From the NCBI GenBank assembly GCA_051651645.1, contig JBOFSR010000115.1, forward strand, positions 1 through 22,246: 22,246 nt of DNA, in the 5' to 3' direction. Under the pieces are notes generated by a model, which worked only from the letters and a program-made list of their open reading frames with translations, had not been told where the DNA came from and made no database searches. This DNA comes from JBOFSR01 sp051651645. Lineage in GTDB: Bacteria; Spirochaetota; Spirochaetia; Treponematales; Treponemataceae. The position numbers and the translations under genes were made by a program. Shown in pieces: positions 5,069 to 12,966 of the stretch; positions within the stretch are counted from its first letter, which is position 1, and each line of letters opens with the position of its first letter.

Positions 5069-7654
5069 TTAGTTTGACTGCTTTCTTCTATAAAAAGTAT
5101 TTTCTAAGGGCAACTTTGTTCTAAAAATACCATCAAAATTGTAATACGCTCCCTGAATTGCAGGTGCTGTTGGAATTGAGGTTATTTCACCAACTCCCTT
5201 TGCTCCATACGCCAACTCACTCGTATTTTTTTCTATAATAATAGTTTTTATTGGAGGCACATTTACCGAGCGAAACAATCCGAGTGTTCCAAATTTTGCC
5301 TGCGGAATTGCATCTTTAAGAGGAAAATCCTCTGTTAGAGCATAGCCAAGACTCATAACAACGCCACCTTCAATTTGCCCTTCTACAGCCTGCGGATTAA
5401 TTGCCCTGCCAACATCATGAGAAGCAATTACTTGCTCGATTTTTCCATCCCCATTTAAAATAACAACCTGCGTTGCAAAACCGTATGCAACGTGACTTAC
5501 AGGATTTTTTTTAAGACTACCCATTTTATCAGTGATGCAAGAATACTCGCCAATAAACTGCTCGCCATTAAGTTGATCAAGTTTTTTATTTTTTAATGCA
5601 GCTTTTAATTTGAGTGCAGCATTTCGTGTCGCCTCGCCTGTTAAAACGGTTTGACGAGATGCTGTTGTCGTACCAGAATTTGGAGCAAGCCTTGTGTCTG
5701 GAAAAGCATAGCAAACATGTGAGCTATCAAGATCAAGAGTTTGACAGACAATTTGTGTTAGAACCGTTCCAAGACCTTGACCAATGCAAACAGCAGAAGA
5801 GTATATCCACACCTTGCCGTCTTTAACACTGAGAATACAGCGTCCAATATCAGGGATTCCGACGCCAACTCCCGTATTTTTAAAAGCACAGGCAATCCCC
5901 ACAGACAGATTTGAATCAGCCTCCGCTTTCTCAAAATCTCTTTTGACGGCAAGCAGCGTCTCTTTCAAGGCCGTTCCCTCATCAGCAATTTGCCCATTGG
6001 GAAGCTCCTGCCCCACCTGAATTGCATTGCGAAACCGCATTTCCCAAGGGGAAATGCCAACCAGTTGAGCAAGCTGATTAATATTTGACTCGGTTGCAAA
6101 AGTTGACTGAGTAACACCAAACCCACGAAAAGCTCCTGCTGGCGGATTATTTGTATAAACAGCAAAGCCTTCTATATCAACATTTTGATAGTTATAGGGG
6201 CCTGCAGCATGAGTGCACGCTCGTTGTAAAACAGGCTCCCCAAGAGATGCATAGGCACCAGTATCTGCAATAATTCTTGCCTTCATTGCCGTAAGCGTAC
6301 CGTGCTCATCACACGCAGTGGTAAATTCCATTTGCATCGCATGACGTTTTGGATGCATTCGCAGGCTCTCATCACGGCTAAGCGTAAGTTTTACAGGACG
6401 TTTTAAAAGCCATGCCATGAGTGCAGCCCGATGTTGCACGCTCATATCCTCTTTTCCGCCAAAACCACCACCAACATTTTTTGCAATGATACGAACCTTT
6501 TGCTCAGGCAATCCTAACAAAGAAGTAATTTCGTGCAAATCATCATAAACTCCCTGATCTCCTGTATATACAATCAAATCATCCTTATCAATAAAGGCCA
6601 AAGCTGACTCAGGTTCCAAAAAAGCATGCTCCGTAAAAGGAACGGAATACGTATTTGTTACTACATACTTTGATTTTTTAATTATCTCTTCCGCATTACC
6701 CCGCTTCAAAACCTGATGAGTTAAAATATTGCCACTACCGTGAATTTTTGCAGCTGTTTCTTTCATAGCCTCTTTTGGACAAGTAATCGCAGGTAAAATT
6801 TCATAATCAACTTTGATACGCTTTATGGCATTTCGAGCAATTTCCTGCGTTTCTGCGGCAACTAAGGCAAGCACATCTCCAATCGTCCTAACCTGCTCAT
6901 TTTCAGCAACTAAACACGGCCAATCTTTTTTAAGGTGGCCACAATAACGATTGCCCCCTAGCTGCTCTATATCCTTTGCGGTAAAAACGCCTGCAACACC
7001 AGTAAGTTGCTCCGCTTCACGCGTGTCAATTGATTTAACCAAAGCACGAGCAACAGGAGGCTGCAAGATTGCACCGTGGAGCATTCCCTCAACAAAAAGG
7101 TCATCACAATACTCAGCCGTTCCCAGCACCTTATTTTTAGCATCAATGCGATTAAGATTTTCGCCAACAAGACCTTTGCAAGGAACAACAGGAATGTTTT
7201 GCTTTTCACGAATAATTTTTGCCGCAAGCATAATCGCTTGCTCTATTTTAACGTAGCCTGTGCAGCGGCAAATATTACCCTGCAGAGCTTTTTTTATTTC
7301 GATATTTGTTGGATTAATATTTTGATAAAAAAGTCCACTTGCACTCATCACCATTGCGGGGATACAAAAACCGCATTGCACGGCTCCACAAGAAGAAAAG
7401 GAATACGCAAAGGCTTTTTTCCAAAAATCATCAAGCCCTTCAATCGTTGTTACACTCTTTTGTGCAAGTTGCTGTCCTTTAACAACACACGCCTTCATAG
7501 CCTTTTTATCAATTAAAACGGTACACGCCCCGCAAGCTCCCTGAGCACAGCCGTTTTTAACTGACGTGATTCTCTCTTTTTCACGCAAAAAAGTCATTAA
7601 ATTTTCAGTTTCTGCAATTAATTTTTTTTCGTCATTTAATAAAAACTCAATCAT
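5069..7654 (-). CDS. Molybdenum hydroxylase, xanthine dehydrogenase family (fused 2Fe-2S and Mo-cofactor subunits, no FAD domain)
   Basis: An 861-aa molybdopterin hydroxylase, probably acting on purines or an aldehyde in the cytoplasm. Residues 1-75 are a plant-type 2Fe-2S ferredoxin domain (Cys36, 41, 44, 56). Residues about 80-150 form the second 2Fe-2S domain (CGAVQCGFC at 89-97 and CRC at 129-131). From about 170 come the Mo-binding domains, with NVGGGFGGKEDMS, PPAGAFRGFG and, near the end, AYGAKGVGE, whose Glu823 is the expected catalytic base. The FAD domain of classical XDH is absent. The layout and length resemble Desulfovibrio aldehyde oxidoreductase and the enzymes annotated as selenium-dependent xanthine dehydrogenase; substrate and selenium use cannot be read from this sequence. 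I chose the ATG at 7654 because AGGGGG lies 4 nt upstream. It is a single-gene transcript with its own promoter, and no cofactor maturation gene lies nearby. Confidence 0.88.
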   Translation of the reverse strand: MIEFLLNDEKKLIAETENLMTFLREKERITSVKNGCAQGACGACTVLIDKKAMKACVVKGQQLAQKSVTTIEGLDDFWKKAFAYSFSSCGAVQCGFCIPAMVMSASGLFYQNINPTNIEIKKALQGNICRCTGYVKIEQAIMLAAKIIREKQNIPVVPCKGLVGENLNRIDAKNKVLGTAEYCDDLFVEGMLHGAILQPPVARALVKSIDTREAEQLTGVAGVFTAKDIEQLGGNRYCGHLKKDWPCLVAENEQVRTIGDVLALVAAETQEIARNAIKRIKVDYEILPAITCPKEAMKETAAKIHGSGNILTHQVLKRGNAEEIIKKSKYVVTNTYSVPFTEHAFLEPESALAFIDKDDLIVYTGDQGVYDDLHEITSLLGLPEQKVRIIAKNVGGGFGGKEDMSVQHRAALMAWLLKRPVKLTLSRDESLRMHPKRHAMQMEFTTACDEHGTLTAMKARIIADTGAYASLGEPVLQRACTHAAGPYNYQNVDIEGFAVYTNNPPAGAFRGFGVTQSTFATESNINQLAQLVGISPWEMRFRNAIQVGQELPNGQIADEGTALKETLLAVKRDFEKAEADSNLSVGIACAFKNTGVGVGIPDIGRCILSVKDGKVWIYSSAVCIGQGLGTVLTQIVCQTLDLDSSHVCYAFPDTRLAPNSGTTTASRQTVLTGEATRNAALKLKAALKNKKLDQLNGEQFIGEYSCITDKMGSLKKNPVSHVAYGFATQVVILNGDGKIEQVIASHDVGRAINPQAVEGQIEGGVVMSLGYALTEDFPLKDAIPQAKFGTLGLFRSVNVPPIKTIIIEKNTSELAYGAKGVGEITSIPTAPAIQGAYYNFDGIFRTKLPLENTFYRRKQSN

Positions 7655-7698
7655 CACACCCCCTAAAAAACTATGCAAAAATCATTTTTTTAGATTTA

Positions 7699-7727
7699 AG
7701 TATAAAGTCAGTTTTTGTTTTTGTCAA
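7699..7727 (-). promoter_or_regulatory. Sigma-70 promoter of the molybdenum hydroxylase gene
   Basis: The minus strand has TTGACA (7727-7722), a 17-nt spacer, then TATACT (7704-7699). The predicted start is near 7692, leaving a leader of about 38 nt before the ATG at 7654. Confidence 0.82.
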
Positions 7728-7770
7728 ACTTTTAAACGAGGGTGTTCAGCAAAAAGAGAAAATTGAGGTT

Positions 7771-7794
7771 GAAAAGCACAGAGATGAAGTGCTT
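7771..7794 (-). terminator. Weak candidate terminator overlapping the hemolysin III stop
   Basis: AAGCAC/GTGCTT (7774-7779 and 7789-7794, 9-nt loop), followed by TTTTC on the minus strand. The stem overlaps the stop codon of the gene ending at 7793. It has only 6 pairs, so termination is uncertain. Confidence 0.35.
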
Positions 7795-8617
7795 AAATTG
7801 CGTAATAAATTGAAAAATAATGAAAGATCGATCCTGCAATTGTAAATAAATGCCAAATGCAGTGCATCCATTTAATTTTTTTAAGGGCATAAAAAATCAC
7901 ACCGATTGTATAAAACGCCCCACCAATCAACAAAAAGGTGATGCTCACAGGAGGAAGATTTTGCTTCATCGTACCATAGGGGAAAATAATGATCCATCCC
8001 ATAAGAAGATAAGTTACAACAGAAATAATTCTAATACGGTTGCCATAGATTGAATAAAAAGTGATTCCGATTATGGTCAAGCCCCAAATAATTCCAAAAA
8101 TCAGCCAGCCAGAGGTGCTTCGTAGCGTCGTTAAGCAAAATGGTGTATACGTCCCAGATATGAGCAGATAAATCGAATTGTGATCAAAAACGGAGAAAAC
8201 TTTTTTTGCCCCGTAAGGAGTGAGCGCGTGATACAATGTTGACATTAAGTACAAAATCACAAGTGATGAGCCATAAATTGCATAGCTTGTCATATAAAAT
8301 CCACGATCTGCAAGCGGTGCGTTGGAAAAAGCATGCACGAGTAGCACAACCAAGCCTGCAATAGCAAGGCCTGCTCCAATTCCATGCGTAATAGAATTAC
8401 AAATCTCTTCGCCAATTGTATAGCGTTTTGGAAGCGTTTCATTGTATTTGCGAACTTGTTCTTTTTCAAGCTTAAGAGCAGCTTTTTGATCAGAGCTTGC
8501 CATATCAGTCAAATGTTGCAGTTTAAGGCTTTTTATATCATCTTTTAACTGCTGCTTCATGGACTTAATCTTGCTTTTTAAGTCTTTTTGTGCTTGCTTT
8601 TTAATTGAAGGTAACAA
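7793..8617 (-). CDS. Hemolysin III family (TrhA/YqfA) seven-helix membrane protein, TTG start
   Basis: A 274-aa integral membrane protein of the HlyIII/PAQR-like superfamily. Residues about 75-274 hold seven predicted membrane helices with the superfamily's putative metal-site residues: Glu71 and HGIG (78-81), STLYH (126-130), DHNSIYLLISGTYTP (145-159) and the final HxxxH (His252, His256). Bacterial members have been linked to membrane lipid homeostasis, and some to haemolysis; the substrate is unknown. The first 66 residues are a Lys/Gln-rich, probably coiled-coil cytoplasmic extension that is longer than in typical members. The start is TTG at 8617, supported by AAGGAG 5 nt upstream and no closer ATG. 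It is flanked by terminators and looks monocistronic. Confidence 0.88.
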   Translation of the reverse strand: MLPSIKKQAQKDLKSKIKSMKQQLKDDIKSLKLQHLTDMASSDQKAALKLEKEQVRKYNETLPKRYTIGEEICNSITHGIGAGLAIAGLVVLLVHAFSNAPLADRGFYMTSYAIYGSSLVILYLMSTLYHALTPYGAKKVFSVFDHNSIYLLISGTYTPFCLTTLRSTSGWLIFGIIWGLTIIGITFYSIYGNRIRIISVVTYLLMGWIIIFPYGTMKQNLPPVSITFLLIGGAFYTIGVIFYALKKIKWMHCIWHLFTIAGSIFHYFSIYYAI

Positions 8618-8725
8618 ATTTCACTCCTTGTAATAAACCTTTACCAAATATTTTTAACTTAGACACGGTATTTCTAAAAAAGTTGCACCGCATAAAAACA
8701 CCGTATCCCCAATTCTTTGGTAAAA

Positions 8726-8764
8726 TGAAAAAGGCTTGCACAGCCAAAGCCATACAAACCTTTC
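8726..8764 (-). terminator. Intrinsic terminator of the fab operon
   Basis: Directly after the fabF stop, the minus strand has AAGGTTTG pairing with CAAGCCTT (8755-8762 and 8731-8738, one G-U pair), with an alternative inner stem GGCTT/AAGCC. A run of T (opposite 8728-8732) and a T-rich tail follow. The remainder of 8618-8725 holds the leader of the hemolysin III gene, without a clear promoter. Confidence 0.7.
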
Positions 8765-8766
8765 AA

Positions 8767-10020
8767 TTATTTATATTTCTTAAAAATCACGACGCCGTTG
8801 TGGCCACCAAAACCAAGCGAGCCAGAGGCTGCACAGTTGATTTCTCCTGCAACACCCTTATTTGGAACATAATCTAAATCACATCCCGCTTCAAGGTCTG
8901 GGTTATCAAGATTGATTGTTGGCGGATAAAAACCGTCTTGAATTGCTTTAACGCAGAACAAAGCCTCAATCGCTCCTGCAGCACCTAAACAATGACCTGT
9001 CATACTTTTAGTTGAAGAAACCTTCATTTTATATGCGTGCTCTCCAAAGGTTAGCTTGAGCATTTGCGTTTCAGCAGGATCATTAATAGGAGTTGACGTT
9101 CCATGTGCATTGTAGTATTGCACCTCTTCAGGCTTAATTCCTGCATCTTTTAACGCCAACTTCATTGCACGAGCACCGCCTGATCCATCAGGATTTGGAC
9201 TTGTGATATGGTAGGCATCAGAAGATCCGCCATAGCCAATTAATTCTGCATAAATTTTTGCACCACGGGCTTTTGCGTGTTCAAGTTCTTCTAAAACTAA
9301 AATTCCAGCTCCTTCGCCCATTACAAAACCTTCTCTCTTTTTGTCAAAAGGACGACTGCCTTTTTCAGGAGTGTCATTAAAACTTGTAGCAAGGGTACTT
9401 AAAGCCTCAAAGCTTCCAATACCAAAGCCTGTAATAGTTGATTCTGTTCCACCGCTCAGACAAATATCGCATCGTCCCGCTCTAATTTGATCAAGGGCTG
9501 CTCCTAAGGCATCGGTTCCTGAAGCACACGCAGTTGAAAGCGTCAAGCTTGTTCCACGAATATTGTAGAGCATACTAATATTTCCAGGGCCTTCATTGGG
9601 GATGAGCATTGGAATTGAAAGAGGTGGAATGCGTTGAGCACCAACTTCAAAGTATTTTTTAAATCCCGCTTCTAAAACCTCAAAGCCGCCAATCCCAATT
9701 CCTAAAAAAATTGAGGTTCTGTCCCCGAGTTCGCCGTCAAAATCTTCTTTTTTTAAGCCCGCATCAGCAAGTGCTTGAGCTGAAGCAACAACGCCAAACT
9801 GAGTAAATCGAGCCATTTTACGAGCTTCTTTTTTATCCATCCAAGCAGAAGGATCAAAGTTTTTGACCTCTCCTGCTATTTTGACCTTAAAATTTGTTGT
9901 GTCAAAATGAGTGATAGGAGCAATTCCGCTTTTTCCAGCCTTAATTGATGCCCATGTTTCATCAACCGTATTTCCAACTGAACTTACACAGCCCAATCCT
10001 GTTACTACTACTCTTCTCAT
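8767..10020 (-). CDS. fabF: 3-oxoacyl-[acyl-carrier-protein] synthase II (FabF)
   Basis: A condensing enzyme of fatty-acid elongation, adding malonyl-ACP units to acyl-ACP in the cytoplasm. The 417-aa protein has the thiolase fold and the KAS II Cys-His-His triad: Cys165 in LSTACASGTD, His306 in YNAHGTSTP and His343 in TGHCLGAAGA. The N-terminus MRRVVVTGLGCVSSVG and the total length are typical. The SD GGAGG lies about 7 nt before the ATG. It is the last gene of fabH-fabD-fabG-fabF, 118 nt after fabG. That gap is where acpP often lies in other bacteria, but no ACP is encoded in it. Confidence 0.95.
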   Translation of the reverse strand: MRRVVVTGLGCVSSVGNTVDETWASIKAGKSGIAPITHFDTTNFKVKIAGEVKNFDPSAWMDKKEARKMARFTQFGVVASAQALADAGLKKEDFDGELGDRTSIFLGIGIGGFEVLEAGFKKYFEVGAQRIPPLSIPMLIPNEGPGNISMLYNIRGTSLTLSTACASGTDALGAALDQIRAGRCDICLSGGTESTITGFGIGSFEALSTLATSFNDTPEKGSRPFDKKREGFVMGEGAGILVLEELEHAKARGAKIYAELIGYGGSSDAYHITSPNPDGSGGARAMKLALKDAGIKPEEVQYYNAHGTSTPINDPAETQMLKLTFGEHAYKMKVSSTKSMTGHCLGAAGAIEALFCVKAIQDGFYPPTINLDNPDLEAGCDLDYVPNKGVAGEINCAASGSLGFGGHNGVVIFKKYK

Positions 10021-10079
10021 TATATTCCTCCGTAATTTAATAAAGTATCTATCAGCAAAGATTTAAAATCCAATGCTTT

Positions 10080-10135
10080 AAAATCAAATGATTTTATTAT
10101 TAGTTAAATTGATTTTTCAAAATTAGATTGAAAAA
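10080..10135 (-). repeat. Two AT-rich inverted repeats in the fabG-fabF gap
   Basis: TTTTTCAA/TTGAAAAA (10113-10120 and 10128-10135, 7-nt loop) starts 3 nt after the fabG stop. AAAATCA/TGATTTT (10080-10086 and 10089-10095) follows. Neither is followed by a proper T-run on the minus strand, so they may act as intercistronic mRNA structures rather than terminators. Confidence 0.4.
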
Positions 10136-10138
10136 CGT

Positions 10139-10882
10139 TTATGCACCAAGTCCACCATCAACACCGATGACTTGAGCGGTAATGTATAACGACATGTCGG
10201 ATCCAAGAAAAACGCAGGCGTCTGCAATATCACGAGCAATGCCCGCTCTTTTCATAGGAATGCCTTCAATCCATTTATCACGAGCTTCTTTGTTCACGGC
10301 ATTAGTCATGTCAGTTTCTATAAACCCTGGTGCAACAGCATTTACTCGGACGCCTCGTCCTGCAACTTCTTTTGCAAGACTTTTGGAAAATCCGATTAAT
10401 CCTGCCTTGCTTGCCGCATAATTGACTTGCCCGCCTTGTCCATGAAGGCCGACAATGCTTGACATATTGATAATCGAGCCCTTTTTTTGTTTAATCATAT
10501 CGTTTGAAACAATTTGGCTGGTAATAAAAGCCGACGTCAGATTTACGCGCAAAACGCTCTCCCAGTCCTCATGCTTCATTCGAAATGAAAGCCCATCTCG
10601 AGTAATTCCTGCATTATTGATAAGAACGTCAAAAGATCCCGCCTGTGCAAGGGCATTTTTGACCGCTTGAGTAAGATCATCGGCATTGCCTGCATCGCAA
10701 TACATTTCAACAAATTGTACGCCATGCTCTTTTGCACACTGCTCCAATTCATCCTTAGCTTGTGATGGCTTTGTACAAAAGCCCCACACATTGCAGCCTT
10801 CTTCAAGATAGCGGCGTGCGATTTCTTTTCCAATACCACGAGAAGTTCCTGTTATCAGGGCATTTTTTCCTTTTAATAACAT
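10139..10882 (-). CDS. fabG: 3-oxoacyl-[acyl-carrier-protein] reductase (FabG)
   Basis: NADPH-dependent reduction of beta-ketoacyl-ACP in fatty-acid elongation. This 247-aa classical short-chain dehydrogenase has the cofactor motif TGTSRGIG (11-18), NNAG (89-92), Asn114 and the catalytic Ser142, Tyr155 and Lys159 in SSIVG and NYAASKAG. The ending (DMSLYITAQVIGVDGGLGA) is FabG-like, and length is standard. The ATG follows AAAGGA and lies 10 nt after the fabD stop, so it is co-transcribed with fabH and fabD. The operon context makes the FabG assignment safer than motif evidence alone, since short-chain dehydrogenases have many roles. Confidence 0.94.
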   Translation of the reverse strand: MLLKGKNALITGTSRGIGKEIARRYLEEGCNVWGFCTKPSQAKDELEQCAKEHGVQFVEMYCDAGNADDLTQAVKNALAQAGSFDVLINNAGITRDGLSFRMKHEDWESVLRVNLTSAFITSQIVSNDMIKQKKGSIINMSSIVGLHGQGGQVNYAASKAGLIGFSKSLAKEVAGRGVRVNAVAPGFIETDMTNAVNKEARDKWIEGIPMKRAGIARDIADACVFLGSDMSLYITAQVIGVDGGLGA

Positions 10883-10892
10883 ACTATATCCT

Positions 10893-11894
10893 TTACGCTT
10901 GAATGCTTTCTAATAAATCAAATTTTCCGCATGAAAAAGACGGAATAATTTCTGCATATTCTGTGTCTTTCCAAAGCTTTGCCAAAACCGTGCCATAGCC
11001 GACTTCAAGCACACGCCAATCACTTTGAGAGCATTCTCCTTCGTGATTACAAGCGGAGCAAGAGTTTTCGGAAAGTCCCTTTGCATACTCAAAAATGGCT
11101 TTTTCTTCGGTTGTCCATAAAATCGAGCTTGAAATATGTTTGAGTGCGTTTGCTTTAATATCACAAGCCTTTGTTAATTGGCAACCTGTTACATTTGAAA
11201 ACAAGGGAATGCGAGGGTCTGCAAAAGGAATGTCTGCCAAAACAGAGGCAAATTTATCCGCAGCTTCTTGCATCAAAGGTGAGTGAAAAGGGCCTGCAAC
11301 TTTGAGCCGCATACAACGACGAGCTCCTGCAGCCTTGAAAGTTTCTTCTGCCCATGAAAGACCGTCAGCGGTTCCTGCAATAACGGTTTGCAAGGTGCTA
11401 TTTTGATTAACCGCAAAAACATCAGTTCTATCTTTGAGTGTGTCAACAATAACCTGCGTCGTAAGCCCGATAATGGCACTCATTCCAGAAGGATTTCCAT
11501 CGCTTTTTGAGGCAATATTTTCACAAACTTCTTGCATAATTTGTCCACGCTTTTTTACCGCCGTAAACATATCCTCGAACGTTAAAACGCCACTGGCATA
11601 CAAAGCTGGCCACTCGCCAAGGCTAAATCCTGCAGCAACAGACGGTTCAACCCCTTTAAGGCGTAATGCTTCCATGACAACAACCGCTGCCGTTGCGGTT
11701 ACCAGTTGGCTATTATCACTGCGAGCTAAAATCGTTGCATCTGATTCCCATAATAACTTGGTGATGTCTTGACCAATAACGCTTGAAATTCTTTCAAAAA
11801 CGGATTTTGTTTCTGGAATATTTTCATAAATATCTTTTAACATTCCATTTTCTTGTGCTCCTTGACCAGGAAAAACAAAAATATTTTTTACCAT
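10893..11894 (-). CDS. fabD: Malonyl-CoA:ACP transacylase (FabD)
   Basis: Transfers malonyl from CoA to ACP for fatty-acid synthesis. The 333-aa protein starts MVKNIFVFPGQGAQ and has the nucleophile Ser91 in GFSLGE, Arg116, His204 in GPFHSP and the C-terminal VLEVGYGTVL. I placed the start at 11894, where FabD homology begins; this overlaps the fabH stop by 7 nt (ATGGTAA), with a GGGGAGG SD rather far upstream (about 12 nt). An in-frame ATG at 11915 would add only seven residues and overlaps that SD. One oddity is a short insert before the last motif carrying Cys279, Cys282 and Cys288 (SCSACNHEGEC), which standard FabD lacks as far as I recall; its role is unknown. Confidence 0.93.
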   Translation of the reverse strand: MVKNIFVFPGQGAQENGMLKDIYENIPETKSVFERISSVIGQDITKLLWESDATILARSDNSQLVTATAAVVVMEALRLKGVEPSVAAGFSLGEWPALYASGVLTFEDMFTAVKKRGQIMQEVCENIASKSDGNPSGMSAIIGLTTQVIVDTLKDRTDVFAVNQNSTLQTVIAGTADGLSWAEETFKAAGARRCMRLKVAGPFHSPLMQEAADKFASVLADIPFADPRIPLFSNVTGCQLTKACDIKANALKHISSSILWTTEEKAIFEYAKGLSENSCSACNHEGECSQSDWRVLEVGYGTVLAKLWKDTEYAEIIPSFSCGKFDLLESIQA

Positions 11895-12844
11895 TTGACT
11901 ACACAGCCTCCCCATGTTAATCCTGCACCAAATCCTACTAAAAGCACTGTCATTCCAGCTTTTAGTCGGCCTTGCTCATATAAATCAGCTAAGGTGATTG
12001 GAATGGTTGCAGATGATGTATTTCCATATTCTTCTATATTAATGATGATTTTTTCTTGCGAAAAGCCCAGCCGTTTTGTGGCAGCCTTGATAATTCGCTC
12101 ATTTGCTTGATGACAAACGACCAAATCGACATCGTCGATAGAAATTTTTTCTTTTTCTAACAAGGCTTCAAGGATTTCGCCCATTTTTGCCACCGCAAAA
12201 AAATAAACTGACTTACCATCCATGTGAATTAAGTGATTTTGCTTGTCTAAATACAGGCTTTCAAATCCGTTTCCGTCTGAGCCCAAAATGGTCGAGCGAA
12301 TCCCAAAATCATTATTGTCAGTTTTTTGCAAAATAACCGATCCCGCCCCATCGCCAAATAATACGCAGGTTGAGCGGTCTTCCCAATTAAGAATTTTTGT
12401 AATGACCTCAGCACCCACTACAACGGCATATTTGTAATCCATTGATTCCATAAGGGAGGCAGCAGACTTGAGGGCGTAAATAAATCCCGTGCACGCGGCA
12501 CTGATATCAAAGGCGGCGGCATTAACCGCTTGCAAATCACGCTGAATCAAACAAGCATTTGTGGGAAAACTGCGATATTCAGGGGTAACCGTTGCCGTGA
12601 TAATAAGACCGATATCTTTGCGGCAAATATCGTAGCCATCGTTTTTTGCATGTTTTAACGCTTGTTCAGCTGCCAAAGTGCCAAGCGACGCTGATGACTC
12701 ATCTTCGCCTGCGATATATCGACTAACGATGCCCGTGTGAGAGCGAATCCACTCATCAGAAGTATCAAGCGATTTGTCTAATTCATCATTTTTTACCAAT
12801 TTTTGAGGAAGCGCCTTGCCCACCCCAATAATACGAATTGACAT
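11888..12844 (-). CDS. fabH: 3-oxoacyl-[acyl-carrier-protein] synthase III (FabH)
   Basis: Starts fatty-acid synthesis by condensing an acyl-CoA with malonyl-ACP. The 318-aa protein has the KAS III triad Cys118 (ISAACTGF), His245 (VVCHQANERII) and Asn275 (EYGNTSSATIP), plus the C-terminal LLVGFGAGLTWGG. I placed the start at ATG 12844, where homology begins (MSIRIIGVGKALP), with AAAGGA 6 nt upstream; an in-frame ATG at 12904 lies inside the promoter. It is the first gene of fabH-fabD-fabG-fabF, with a strong promoter at 12876-12904. The acyl-CoA preference (acetyl or branched) cannot be decided from sequence alone. Confidence 0.95.
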   Translation of the reverse strand: MSIRIIGVGKALPQKLVKNDELDKSLDTSDEWIRSHTGIVSRYIAGEDESSASLGTLAAEQALKHAKNDGYDICRKDIGLIITATVTPEYRSFPTNACLIQRDLQAVNAAAFDISAACTGFIYALKSAASLMESMDYKYAVVVGAEVITKILNWEDRSTCVLFGDGAGSVILQKTDNNDFGIRSTILGSDGNGFESLYLDKQNHLIHMDGKSVYFFAVAKMGEILEALLEKEKISIDDVDLVVCHQANERIIKAATKRLGFSQEKIIINIEEYGNTSSATIPITLADLYEQGRLKAGMTVLLVGFGAGLTWGGCVVKW

Positions 12845-12875
12845 AATAAATCCTTTATAAAGAGTAATTTGATTT

Positions 12876-12904
12876 AAGATAGACAAAATCGCCAAAAATG
12901 TCAA
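12876..12904 (-). promoter_or_regulatory. Sigma-70 promoter of the fab operon
   Basis: The minus strand reads TTGACA (12904-12899), a 17-nt spacer, then TATCTT (12881-12876). The predicted start is near 12869, about 25 nt before the fabH ATG. I see no FapR- or FabR-like palindrome that I could name with confidence around it. Confidence 0.82.
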
Positions 12905-12966
12905 GTATGTTTTTAGCGATAGATTTGTAAGTTATAGATAGATTATTTTCCGCTGCAAAAAGAGGA

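Noticed and set aside
7076..7516. A 146-codon open frame on the plus strand
   Set aside because: It lies antisense inside the molybdenum hydroxylase gene, has no SD, and its translation resembles no domain; it is a shadow of the coding frame.
5069..7654. Selenocysteine codon in the XDH-like gene
   Set aside because: The frame is continuous with no in-frame TGA; in the selenium-dependent enzymes of this type selenium is in the cofactor, not a Sec residue.
11434..11772. A 112-codon open frame on the plus strand within fabD
   Set aside because: It is antisense to a well-supported enzyme gene, with low-complexity Ser/Ala/Thr-rich translation and no start signals.
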